Source of the DNA: Tubiluchus corallicola
Lineage: Eukaryota > Priapulida > Priapulimorpha > Priapulimorphida > Tubiluchidae
DNA length: 27,500 bases
Reading direction: 5' to 3'
Assembly (NCBI GenBank): GCA_030141605.1
Contig: JAQGDQ010001306.1
Span: 1-27,500 of the forward strand
In this document: positions 16,623 through 27,054 of the stretch, piece by piece
Position numbering within the stretch: position 1 is the stretch's first letter
Layout: every line of letters begins with the position of its first letter
Position numbers and translations under genes: made by a program
Notes under the pieces: model-generated
Told to the model about the DNA's origin: nothing
Databases searched by the model: none
Seen by the model: the letters and a program-made list of their open reading frames with translations, nothing else

Positions 16623-16884
16623 GACCAGACGGTTTAGTCTAGTGGTAATGCGTCTGCTTTCCGTCTGGGAAGTCCTGAGTTCGAACCAGCGGCCGGGTCA
16701 TACCAATTACTTTAAAAATGGTACCTGCTGTTGCCCTGCCTGACGCGTGGTATTTAGGGTAAAAGTTGGGTAACAATAGTCTCTGTTATGTAGTTGTAGG
16801 TTGTTATTTACAGTCGGCGATAATAGCTCTTTGAGCTAATGTTAATTGTTGACTTTAAATAAATATTATTATTATTGTTATTAT
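16623..16884 (+). mobile_element. tRNA-derived SINE, copy 2
   Basis: It starts GACCAGACGGTTTAGTCTAG, with A box TAGTCTAGTGG at 16635-16645 and B box GAGTTCGAACC at 16677-16687. The body is the same as in copy 1 (1955-2235), and it ends in ACTTTAAATAAATATTATT and (ATT)n. Only scattered differences separate the two copies. Confidence 0.88.
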
Positions 16885-18241
16885 AAAAGGGGCAAGCATA
16901 ATTCGATGTCTCCTGAAACAACCAGCTCTTATTTCCTCCCTAATCATTCACTTAGCATGGAAGACGCCTAGACGATACTGTCCCCTTACCTTATTGAGTA
17001 ACAGCTATTATCTGTTGAATTGTTTGCAGATTATACAGATAATAGTTGTCCTGCATGAATTTGGTATCTTGGGAATAGCAACATTATTGACGTGGCCCAA
17101 GGCACTAGGCCTAGGCTGGTTGTCTACAGAGCAATATAAATCATTATAGTGTAAGTACATTCCAAGCCATTATCTTTTATAACACTAACTGTCAAGTGTC
17201 ATTGTCCTCAACATAACTACCTTATTTACTACTTAACTACTTACATGTGTTGAAATGGGTGACCCACCTATAAATTAATGCAGAACTTCGACTATAGGTG
17301 GCGCAGCTAGGCCTAAAATGAAGTCATTTCACGTTACTTAGGAAAATAGATTATGGACGTTTTAGCTCAGCTACTGTGTTGTTCTCTGCTAGTTAATTTT
17401 TACAGAAAGAATTAGTTGTTTTTGGCAGACTGTCTTTACGGGGGGAGGGGGGCTCTTTATAGGCCATGTCTTCGCCGCCCACTCGTTTGGAATTGTCCTC
17501 AAGAACTTCAATTATCCCTTGCAAGACCACTATTTGACACTTGGCACCAAACGTAATTAACTCTTACGTAATGCCATTGCTTCTTGCGGGAACATTTAAT
17601 TTAATAAACGAAAACATGCAGCTCCAGCCTGCAGTCTAGACGACATGTTGTAACGACGTGTACTGGAATGAAATTGCAGTTTTGTTACCATCTGTGCTGT
17701 CAAACTTTGAGTGCCTGTTAACACCAGTAAATGATTATAATATGATACGAGCCCTACTCTTTTAAGCTCTTACGAGAAACTTTATGTTTGTTGCCAATAC
17801 AAACACACAAATAAATATATTTTAATACCAAACTTGACTCGAAGTGCGAAAAAATTGGAATACAGCTTGGATTCGAACCAGTGCCCTTCTCCTTACAAGG
17901 CAGATGGCTTAAACCACCAGGCCACCGTATTTTCCATTAATCAAAGCAGTTCTACGTTCATCCGTTTAATGTTGCGTTTACTGTCGCTGTTGACGTTCTT
18001 GATTATTTTTTCTTAATTAAAAACTAATCACCAGACTTTTATACGGCGGCACGCAGACGTACTGCAGAAGTTTCCGTTTTCCATCTGTTTTGTAGGATCA
18101 AATTGTAAAAAGACATCTTCAAGTTGGATTAATAAATGTCTGTAAATAAACTTGTATTTTCAAACTCCAGTAGTAGTTTGTACATGCTTAACATTTTTGT
18201 ACTTGAACATTCAAATTTTTATACCGCGTATTTAGTACCAT
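16885..18241. other. Intergenic stretch with one tRNA-like relic
   Basis: No protein-coding exon is recognised. A tRNA-like piece lies on the - strand at 17860-17930 (B box TGGTTCGAATCC at 17869-17880, A-box-like TGGTGGTTTAAGCC, anticodon-loop-like CTTGTAAG). It cannot be folded into a sound cloverleaf by eye and is probably an old SINE head. ACTATAGGTGGCGC at 17291-17304 is CTCF-like. A G-run lies near 17440. Confidence 0.4.
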
Positions 18242-18705
18242 GATAGTTCTAATAAGTCTAAACTATACAACTTCTCCTACGACCTAGTTTGCACAGTGTC
18301 AGTTCTTCTGTTTCAACTAATTTCTTTGACTCCTTATACAGGTACTCAGGGTCTATTTCAGCCTAAGCGAGGCCTGGGGACGTGGGGCGTGGGCCCAGAA
18401 AATTTCTGAACTGCTAGAACGCCGGAGAAGCATTTTCGAAGAGAAAATATGGAGTTATAAAATTGTTGTTAAAGGAAAGAACAATTGAATGTTCGCATAA
18501 AGCAAAAAAATGTTTCCTCGGCGCGAGGCCCCCCCCCTGGAGGGTGAGGCCCTGGGGAAGTATCCCCACTCACACGCCACACCCCGAAATAGGCCGTGGA
18601 TAGTTCTAATAAGTCTAAACTAGGTACAACTTCTCGTACGACCTAGTTTGCACAGTGTCAGTTCTTCTTTTTCAACTAATTTCTTTGACTCCTTGTACAG
18701 CTACT
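18242..18705. repeat. About 105-bp direct repeats flanking a GC-rich insert
   Basis: 18242-18346 and 18599-18705 are near-identical (GATAGTTCTAATAAGTCTAA through TTTGACTCCTT). Between them lies a 252-bp GC-rich segment. It begins with GGTCTATTTCAGCC and ends in what reads, in reverse, as GGCCTATTTCGGGG, a possible imperfect inverted pair. This is either a local duplication or an insertion with a very long flanking duplication. Confidence 0.75.
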
Positions 18706-18864
18706 GCAAAATAAGCGTTTAGCTATACAGACCGCCGTGCAACATTGAGAAACAACTGATTGCATTCTTACCTGCATTAGCCAAAGCTAAATGCGTACCT
18801 GGTTAGACCAACCCACCTATACCTTCTGCATACAGAATAATGAGATAAAGGTGGCGATCGCCGT

Positions 18865-18936
18865 GTGAAAGCGATTATTCCATCATCAGCGCTATTGCTT
18901 GTGAAAGCGATTACTCCATCATCAGTACTACTGCCA
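18865..18936. repeat. 36-bp tandem duplication
   Basis: GTGAAAGCGATTATTCCATC (18865) is repeated 36 bp later as GTGAAAGCGATTACTCCATC. The two tandem units differ at a few bases. Confidence 0.8.
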
Positions 18937-19679
18937 TGTGTGTTTTAGACATTTAGCTACTCCAGGAGTTCTCCTCCGGGGATCAACCCTTTTGGGGGAG
19001 CCATTGTTGGAGCAAACAGTTCACTAAACTGGACTACACTATGCATACACGCACAGGCCACAGACTAATACAGTTATAGAAGTCGGCATTGTTAACTTAA
19101 TCTGGATTTAAAAGCTAAGAAGTCCAAACTCGAATACCTGCTTATTTTGTGCTGCTGAGTATAGAATTCGTGTCGGCGCCTTTGATGTACTACTCAAATC
19201 TTACAGCGTTTCAATACATAAACAAAATGAGAAATCAGATTAAAACTGCAAGAAAATGGGAAGATATTAGAAACTATGGCAACACGAACTGTTGTGCTTT
19301 TGTGCAAGAAATGTAAATTATTAATTTTTGCAACCCAACAGCAAGCAAAAACGCTTTTGTATAAGGCAAGGCCAAATTAGCTATTACGTTTAATAAAAAA
19401 TAAATAAAAGAAAAAATAGTAGACTAATAAAAATATATTAAAGATTCTATGCATGTAGATGAGACAATTTAACAAAAAATGTCCTTTTATTCCAATGTTT
19501 ACTAAAATCTGATTCAAATTGTGGTTTAGAATGTATAATATGCGCCTCTAAACGGAACAAAAACACATTTTAACACCCCGTGCAAGTATTTTTAAGACAA
19601 ATGGTTCAAACTTATCGTTTAGACAATCTCCTCTTTTGCCCCAACGCTTGCGAAGTTCTTCCTCGCTTATTTTAGTCAA

Positions 19680-20289
19680 AATGAGACTTGGCTCGGCAGA
19701 CAGCAAGCGCTAAACGCGTCACCACGCCCCCTGTCAGTTGACACACGTCTGGGCGTGGCTCTCAACAGCGGCCCCGCCCCGGGTGGCGTTCTCGCTGGAC
19801 GGTGGCGCCGCTACGCGTGTGTGAAGGCGAGTTAACCTAGGATAGTAAGTTATGATCGATCATACGAACATGCATTCGGTATAAAGCATGTAGACTCTAA
19901 CACATTTGCATAGGACTTTTTGCTGTCATACTGTGATCCTAGCCCATATTGCCCTTGGCTGGGTTTGTAAAGTCACTAGTGGAGTGCTTGCATGCTTTAC
20001 TATCTGCCAGTGTTTACATGTAAACCGCTGTGTTGAACATTACAATACACGTTGGTGATCAGGACACATGATCTGACTCATCTAGATCTTATCTTGCATT
20101 AATCTGTTAATCCGCACGCTTGATTAATCCCGTTTTTTGACATTTTCCCCCTCCGGAGGTGCAGATAAAGATTTTTGGTGATATCGCTAAAAAACTGTAC
20201 GCAGACACATGCGGGTAGTGTAGAAAACTTGTGTTGTTTTTGCCAGACGAGTTGTTTTTATTTACTTGTTTATTTGTTTGTGTGAAACG
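19680..20289 (+). promoter_or_regulatory. Irx: Probable Iroquois promoter and 5'UTR
   Basis: The base composition shifts to GC- and CpG-rich at about 19690-19830. GC/CACCC boxes occur there: CCACGCCCCC (19722-19731), GGGCGTGG (19751-19758) and CCCCGCCCC (19772-19780), plus inverted TGACA half-sites (CTGTCAGTTGACA). The ATG at 20290 is preceded by AAACG. No TATA box at a convincing distance is seen. The transcription start cannot be fixed from sequence alone. Confidence 0.5.
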
Positions 20290-20340
20290 ATGTCGGCGTT
20301 CTCCCAGTTTGGATACCCAGCTACATCATTACCGTCACAG
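20290..20340 (+). CDS. Irx: Iroquois exon 1 (coding part)
   Basis: The first 17 codons encode MSAFSQFGYPATSLPSQ, ending before donor GTACGT. The FGYP near the start is characteristic of Iroquois proteins. It is too short to be found by frame length. Confidence 0.9.
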
Positions 20341-23292
20341 GTACGTAGTGTTTCATTTTTATTTTTCTAGCAATTTTTTTTAAATATTTAAAATTTTTCC
20401 TGCGCGTAGACTTTGCGTTTTCTTTACGGAAATACTTAATTTTTCTGATTCTCATTTACTGAAATTCGGTGAAATTTTCCTTTGGCGGCATTTGCGTAAC
20501 AAACTGTGCTATTGTTTGTCTAATTACGCGAATCAATATTCCCAGATTCTAAACTTTGTGAATAACTGAGCGTCAATCTGCATATCGATCCGGCATCACA
20601 CTGTCTAAAATCACGCCCGGTGATTGTCACTTATTTTGTCGCAATGCAACAAAGTGTCTCAGCGCGCGAGAGAGACTCTCGGGCCGCTGAGAGTATTAAT
20701 TAGTCTTTCACGGGCGTCTGCAGTTGATACCCTGATTTAATTAAACTGAGTAGGGATTAAGTTTAATCGATATAACCCGACGTTCAATTGAGCGGCACGT
20801 AGACTTGACAATGGCGGCAACAACCAAATAATAATAATCATTACCGTGTATAACATTTGATAATAAATCATACTCACGCACGGTTAAAAGTTTCACAGAA
20901 ATCTAGGTTTGATGAAGTATTAGAAGTAAGGACAGATCGCAAATTTAGAACGAAAATATTTGAAGTAAAATTAGAAATGCTGTATTATACGGAATTACGA
21001 GATATGGAAAGTTTTTCTTATTTCAAAAAGTGATTAAGCGTTTGCCGTTTATTAACAATTTTAGCGTTTTTATTTTTTTTTATTTTTACTAGCGGCGAGA
21101 GAAATTGCTAAAAGACGTGTAACTTTAGTTGTAAATTTTTGGAGGAAAACTGTCATATCAAAAAATGTACAACACAAGATTTTGAGAGAGAATTAATACT
21201 AGTTTGGCTGCTGTGCTTGTTGAATGACGGGCGCAAATGTTTAGCTAGCTTACACGGTAATAAATCAAAGTTGCGTTACTGGATACTAGGGGAATGGCCC
21301 ATCAACGCAACTTAACACCCTATAAACTAGCGCTACGCTTATTAATAATGATTCGAAGGCATTTTGGCACTGATAAGCGCTGGCTTGCCAATAATGGCAT
21401 TTTAACTTTGTAGATAATTATTTTACGCGCACTGTTTTGTAATAAATGTAGCCCAATTCTTTTATTACATCAATTCGCTGGCATTTAAAACGTTGCAAGC
21501 GGCTGAAATACATCACAACTTATCGTTTCTACAGTTAATTTTATTGCTAATGTATGCATCTAAGCCAAGTAGTGGGATTATATAAAGAAAATAAAAAATT
21601 AAATATTTCTTTTTCTTACCTCGTAGCTATGTAGATCTATTTTGGTAATAATTAGTATAGCTATATAAGCCCATTTAGAATATACTCTTTTTAATAGGAG
21701 CTAAATTAATAATATTCTGTTAGTATAACTGATGATTGTTACTTTATTTTTCGGATAAATTTTAGGATATTTTGGCGATATAATAGAAAGAGTTTTAACT
21801 AATTCACTATGTCTTGTTTACACAACACTTACACTTACATTATTAGCCTTTGTCACTAATAATAAGACAGTGAAAAAGCCCATTTATTCCTGCCACCTCT
21901 ATTCGTAATTTTCAATATTATTTAAAATATTTCAAAACAAACATGCAGAAAACTTAAAAACTAATTATTAACAGAGATTTAATTAATAATCTATCAGATT
22001 ATCTTACTAACTAAATGATTTTTGTATATTAGGTGCAGTTTTAAATAGTTAAATTTATTTTGATTTTGATTTTGTTTTTATATGCGTAATTACATCGCCA
22101 CGGATAAGCAGTAGCAATCCTGTATAATACAGGATTAATCGTGTTATTTATATAAAATTGTATTGTCATTTGATTTGAACTACACATGTAAATCAATCAG
22201 CAATTAACAGAATTTAGCTTCACGTATATTGCATTATTTTATAGTTTAAATTTTGTTTTTCATTTGTACTTACAGTAATGGTCTGTATGCCATGTAATTT
22301 CCTTTTGAATGTTGCTGTCTGTCTGTAGTGTAGGCCTAATATAATATCACTCTTTGCACTCTGTCCAGTAGAGGTAGCAGAGTGACCATTGTTCGAATTC
22401 CTGTTTATGATTAACTTTTTATGCAACACGTATCAGATATGATTAAATTTCCTTTTTTGTACAAACTGGTTAATCACTCAATACATGTGGGGTAACAGAA
22501 GAAGGTTAAAATTAGGGTGGTTGACGTTTTTAGTTTTTCGCCACCCTTTCACCAATCACTTGAACATCATTAACTCAGATAATTTATTCATTTAATAATC
22601 TTGTCACTTTGTATCATATTATCGTTTCATGCTCTTCTTGTAAAAAATGTGATAAATAAAGATACTTACTTACTTACTTACTCACTTACTTAATATAACT
22701 CCAGAGTGCATTATTTTATATGCTTAATCCTGTATGTCATTAATCCACTTATTTTGTATATCAGCTGTACTAATTAAACCTGTGTACCTCTGATTATTTA
22801 AACAGACAGTATATTCTCTGCTTCTAGGCCCCGAGAAAGGCGAATTGTAAGAATGACTGCATGAAACGGTGGCGTGGTTTTTTGTAAAGCCTTTACACAT
22901 CGCTAAGTGTGAACAACTACACGGTGTACATTAACCGTTAGAATACCAAAGTTCTCTAAATAACAGCTTTCCTGTATTACGTACTTTTAGATATGTCTGT
23001 AAAACACAAAACTTTCTTTATTTACAAACATTTGTGTGTTTGTTTACAGTTACTAGTCAACAATGCAGCACCATCTACAGTTTCATCGTCGTGTTGTGAA
23101 TCCGGACGTCCGATTATGACGGATCCGACAACGGGACAGACAGTTTGTTCTTGTCAGTACGACAGCGCTCGCTTGTTGAGTACGTATCCTCGAATGGCCG
23201 CTGGATTGCCCATGTACGGCTCACCGTATGCTGACCAGACTGGTTACGTTCCAACGTTTTCTACTGATCCGTCCGCGTTTTATTCCCCTCTG
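20290..23292 (+). CDS. Irx: Iroquois-class homeobox protein, N-terminal part (2 exons, 3' partial)
   Basis: Iroquois proteins are TALE-class homeodomain transcription factors that pattern the nervous system and other tissues. Coding segments 20290-20340 and 23050-23292 join in phase 0 to give 98 residues. The start MSAFSQFGYPATSLPSQ and the following CCESGRPIMTDPTTGQTVCS, CQYD, GYVP and TDPSAFYSPL are the conserved N-terminal block of the family, which lies before the homeodomain. The homeodomain, acidic region and Iro box are not in the window and must lie to the right, after an intron longer than 4.2 kb. Intron 1 is 2.7 kb. Family assignment is firm. Which paralogue it is cannot be told. 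Confidence 0.92.
20341..23049 (+). other. Iroquois intron 1
   Basis: No exon is seen. The first 500 bp include TAATTA-type homeodomain sites (ATTAATTAG near 20696, TTAATTAAAC near 20738) and GGGATTAAG (near 20752), a K50-homeodomain-like site; these are motif matches only. At 22555-22700 a LINE-like 3' tail on the + strand (TGATAAATAAAGATACTTAC followed by (TTAC)n) is present. Confidence 0.5.
22590..22692 (+). mobile_element. LINE-like 3' tail with (TTAC)n
   Basis: GTAAAAAATGTGATAAATAAAG followed by repeated ACTT is the usual look of a CR1/L2-type non-LTR retrotransposon tail. No coding part is recognised upstream. Confidence 0.55.
23050..23292 (+). CDS. Irx: Iroquois exon 2
   Basis: The exon has 81 codons between acceptor GTTTACAG and donor GTTAGT. 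It holds the core Iroquois N-terminal motif block. The donor GTTAGT overlaps the first bases of a dispersed repeat that starts at about 23296. Confidence 0.93.
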
Positions 23293-23295
23293 GTT

Positions 23296-23681
23296 AGTAC
23301 CAACCTTTATATAAGTATTATATTTCATTTGTACATAGTGTGTTAACCATAGTGTAGTCAACGTATATGAATTGCAGTTTAAAGATCTCTGGTTCAAATC
23401 CATGTAAGACTCCGGTTGTTTACTTTTCCTACTGTGTTTAATTTAAAACAGTAAATTCAGCTGTAGCTTTTTAGTATTTCGACAATTAAGCGTTTGGTTT
23501 AGTAAAACGTATTGCTACACTAGATTTAAAAATGTCTGAAACAGATAACATACCTGATAAACAATTTAAAAAAGCAAAAATGACAAACAAACTGCAAGGC
23601 AAGTAAAGTGACCAATTTCAAGTAAAATAGAAAGTACACGTTGCAAATTTTCCACCAAAACTGGGTCAATTCCCAGTTTTT
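23296..23681 (+). mobile_element. tRNA-headed dispersed repeat, copy 1 (about 390 bp)
   Basis: It is closely similar over its whole length to 25988-26385. An A-box-like TAGTGTAGTCAACG (23350) and B-box-like GGTTCAAATCC (23391-23401) are spaced about as in a tRNA, so a tRNA-derived SINE is likely. The body contains a small frame (MSETDNIPDKQFKKAKMTNK) that has two in-frame stops in this copy. Confidence 0.75.
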
Positions 23682-23780
23682 GAAGTTCATACTAGTCGAC
23701 TGTATATCACTGTATCGGTATCTGAGAAAAAAATAGATGATTATTTTATTTATCGGTACTGTCTAAGTATGACTTAGCTG

Positions 23781-23956
23781 AAAAAAGTCTTTATTTATAT
23801 ACAAAATTAGAGTCTAACTGTTTATCGATTCAAAAAAAACTTTATTTATATACAAAATTAGAGTTTAAGTGTTTATCGATTCAAAAAAGACTTTATTTAT
23901 ATACAAAATTAGAGTTTAGGTGTTTATCGGTTTAAAAAAGTCTTTATTTATATATA
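23781..23956. repeat. 51-bp tandem repeat, about 3.4 copies
   Basis: The unit is AAAAAAGTCTTTATTTATAT, ACAAAATTAGAGTCTAACTG, TTTATCGATTC. Copies begin at 23781, 23832, 23883 and 23934. It lies in Iroquois intron 2. Confidence 0.9.
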
Positions 23957-24990
23957 TACTACAAACGCTACTTACCAGGGAATTACACCATGTAATATTA
24001 TGCGTACATATTTTTACTTTGCAATTACAAACTTGCTTATGTACTTTGCCTGCTCTTATCACATATGCGTGTCGAACATTTCCCCCTCTCCTTTCATCCT
24101 CATCTCTTTGCGTCCATAGATACAGAGCTATAGTTGGATGTACATCAGCCTCTCTTGCTTTGGAGTCGTTGCAATAATATGACTTACCATAATAATAATA
24201 ATAGCCAACTAAAAAACCTTCACTGCTACTGCTGGATCAGTTTAATTTCTCTATAACCGGAAAAGCTAGATACCTCTACACAGGGCAGCAGCAGTACATT
24301 AAACAAAGTTGACACACTACCTTTACCGTTTACTGAAAAGCTTAAATTTATTACACACTACGTGTACAAAAAAAATCATATTTCTTTTATAATAGTATTA
24401 TTTGATACTCCGCTAACTTACCTTATATTTAGATTACAATCACAGTCCCGCTTGTAGGCATCTTCGGGGGGTTTCTACCCCGCCTAGTCATGGATCAGCC
24501 CCACCTCTTGACTCAACAATGTTAAATGTGAAGTATTTGAAAGCTTACATTATACTACTTCACATAGGCTACTCCATTACAATCTATAAAACTCTAATGC
24601 ACAGGTGAGTGTAACCGCTACGTAATTTCATTGATAACCGGCCCCTCATTAAAACGTTAATTCAGCGCCAGTCTCAGACGCATTACTATTATTATTATTA
24701 TTTGCGATTTTTGAATTTGAATAACCCGTTTTAAAGCATGCACCAATCACTTTCGCAAAGTTTTTATTCGGTTGAAGAAAACAAAATGTAATAGGGTATA
24801 GTGTGAACGTTTGACTAAGGTTAATATTGCAATATTATGTAGTTTATTAAGTTAAATTTCGTTCAGTGTGTGAACTAAGCAATATGTTTGAGTGAGGTAC
24901 AATACGTAAATAATAAGCATAAATTTATTTTTATACTACGCAGCAGTTCTTATAAGTCCAGTAAGAAACCTTTGTCATAGTTAACAACTA
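23957..24990. other. Iroquois intron 2, no feature recognised
   Basis: This is AT-rich sequence without an exon or clear repeat. A short (ATT)n lies at 24685-24703. The CCCCGCC/GGGG stretch at 24460-24485 can pair with itself (CGGGGGG, CTACCCCG). Confidence 0.45.
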
Positions 24991-25515
24991 ATTATGAATT
25001 ATGAATTTGAATTATGAATTTATTCCACAGCAACACAAACATACATACAAATTGATATTACATTGAAAAAAAATTATAAACTAAACGAGTTACTGTGAGG
25101 AGGAGGAAGGAGCATTGAGCTTTCGAGTCCTCCTCCAGATAAGTGGAACAATTGACAATTAACATTACATTTTCATCAGTTATAACGTAGATTAGAACAA
25201 AATAAGTTTTGTTAGTAACTTAAGATCAGAATGAGTAAAATTGTGAGTTAATTATACCGTGGTACTTAATAATTCTTTGTTGCTTTTTTAAACTGATAAA
25301 GATTAAGAGTTTTCATTTCACGCGGAATTGATGACCATATTTTAATAGCATTATATTTTGATGACTGTTTCATTATATTTGTTTTTGGAAGAGGGAGTAC
25401 ATAGTTTTCGACTGAATATCTTGTGTAATGATCATGTTGATTTGAAACTGGACTAAAGTATGACTGAAAAGCTGGTGGAAGTTGTACTAATTGAAAATAA
25501 TTACTCAAATATTGT
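24991..25515 (-). mobile_element. LINE (CR1/L2-type) 3' fragment
   Basis: The - strand frame from 25508 to the stop at 25266-25268 encodes LPPAFQSYF, NQHDHYTRYS, LPLPKTN, YNAIKIWSSIPREMKTL and LYQFKKATK. This is the usual C-terminus of CR1/L2-like reverse-transcriptase polyproteins (HxYxTR, KxWNSLP, FK motifs). A 3'UTR of about 245 bp follows, then a short tail of AATTCATAATT repeats at 24991-25020. It is 5' truncated. Confidence 0.85.
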
Positions 25516-25987
25516 CCTTAACTGACTTATTTTAAATGTGAAGTACATAATTTATTCACTCCACGGATTCTACTTACAATCATCTTGTTATGTACCCTAT
25601 ACATATATGTGTTCGAAGCCAAAGGTTCCTTTAAACAGTGCAGAGGAGCCGTTAGTATTAGTATTAAAGTCTTGAATTCAAAAGATTTTCTGTGTAAGTC
25701 AGGAAGTGGTATTGACATTAAACTGTAAAACTTTTCAAACGAGTTAGGATTAAAATTCGTTATTGTAATTAAAATGGAATGGAATTAAGATTGAATGAAT
25801 TTTAGTCAGCTTGTAATGAATTTTAGTCAGCTTGTAACTGACACTTGGTCATAATGATGAAACTATGGTATTGCGATTCTAGTATATATATATATATATA
25901 TGTATGTATATACTAGTACTTGATGCTGTGTCTGCAGAAATGAGTATATTATAGACTTACACAGAACAGAATATATATATATATATA
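25516..25987. other. Iroquois intron 2 with (TA)n runs
   Basis: No gene is seen. A 21-bp direct duplication TGAATTTTAGTCAGCTTGTAA lies near 25796-25838. (TA)n runs lie at 25882-25902 and 25972-25987. Confidence 0.5.
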
Positions 25988-26385
25988 AGTATCAACCTTT
26001 AGAGAAGTATTATATTAATTTTCATTTGTACGGAGTGTGTTAAACTTGTGGTCAACGTATATGAATTGCAGTTTAAAGATCTCTGGTTCAAATCCATGTA
26101 AGATTCCGGTTGTTTACTTTTCCTACTGCGTTTAATTTAAAACAATAATTTCGGCCTGTAGCTTTTTAGTATTTCGACAATTAAGTGTTTGGTTTAGTAA
26201 AACGTCTTGCCACACTAGATTTAAAAATGTCTGAAACGGATTACATATTTGATAAAAAACTTAAAAAAGCAAAAATGACAAACAAAATGCAAGGCAAGTA
26301 CAGTGACCAATTTCACGTAAAACAGAAAGTACCTGTTGCAAATTTTCCACTAATTGTCAATAAACTGGATGAATTCCCAGTTTAA
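25988..26385 (+). mobile_element. tRNA-headed dispersed repeat, copy 2, with intact small frame
   Basis: This is the partner of 23296-23681. B box GGTTCAAATCC is at 26085-26095. Here the small frame is open from ATG at 26227 to TAA at 26383-26385 (52 residues, lysine-rich, beginning MSETDYIFDKKLKKAKMTNK and ending DEFPV). I do not recognise the peptide. It may be a scrap of a longer element protein. Confidence 0.75.
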
Positions 26386-27054
26386 ATAATTATATATATA
26401 ATATAGCTCTGAAAACAATTTGTAAACGTAAATTATAAACATATAAATAGTATACGAAAATGAAATTTACTCACCCAATGCTTTAAGTTTATTAATAGTT
26501 TACTCAAGAACACTATGGTATTGACTCTCAAGTAAAGCAGGTTTTGTTTCACAAACTGAAAGTCAGTTTAAGTAAAATAAGCAGAAGCTAACTACTTTTT
26601 GAGAAATGAGCAATAACGTATACTAGGCGCAAGCACTTAAAATATATTCCACGCTTCTGAAAAGTGATGATATGTTTATACTTCTTATCTATAATTTATA
26701 AAGGGTTGATTGTGCATGACTCGAGGCAGTACATCTTGTTAGGTCCCTGGTACTGCAAAATCTGTCTTAATTTTTTCAGTAATTTTGTAAATATTGGTAA
26801 AACAGCTAGTGTGTAGTGTCTTTGGGTTTATACGATTGAATTTAATGCAGAAATTTCACCTGCCAATGCTGTCATTACTGTGAGTACTGTATCGTTCTGA
26901 TGTCATCTTAATTACCGCTAACACTTTCCAATCATGAATTAAGCACATTAGCAATAGTAGACTATATTATTTACTTGTTACAAATTCAGTTTCGGGTTGA
27001 CTAGATGAATTCCCAAAATGATGACGTAATACTGATTCATTAATGGACGGCAAT
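26386..27054. other. Iroquois intron 2, nothing recognised
   Basis: This is AT-rich sequence with no exon, RNA gene or repeat that I can support. Confidence 0.5.

Noticed and set aside
17860-17930. Functional tRNA gene on the - strand
   Set aside because: The A and B boxes are passable, but acceptor and anticodon stems do not pair well; more likely a SINE head.
22220-22429. 69-codon - strand frame in Iroquois intron 1
   Set aside because: No family motif; consistent with a chance frame in AT-rich intron sequence.
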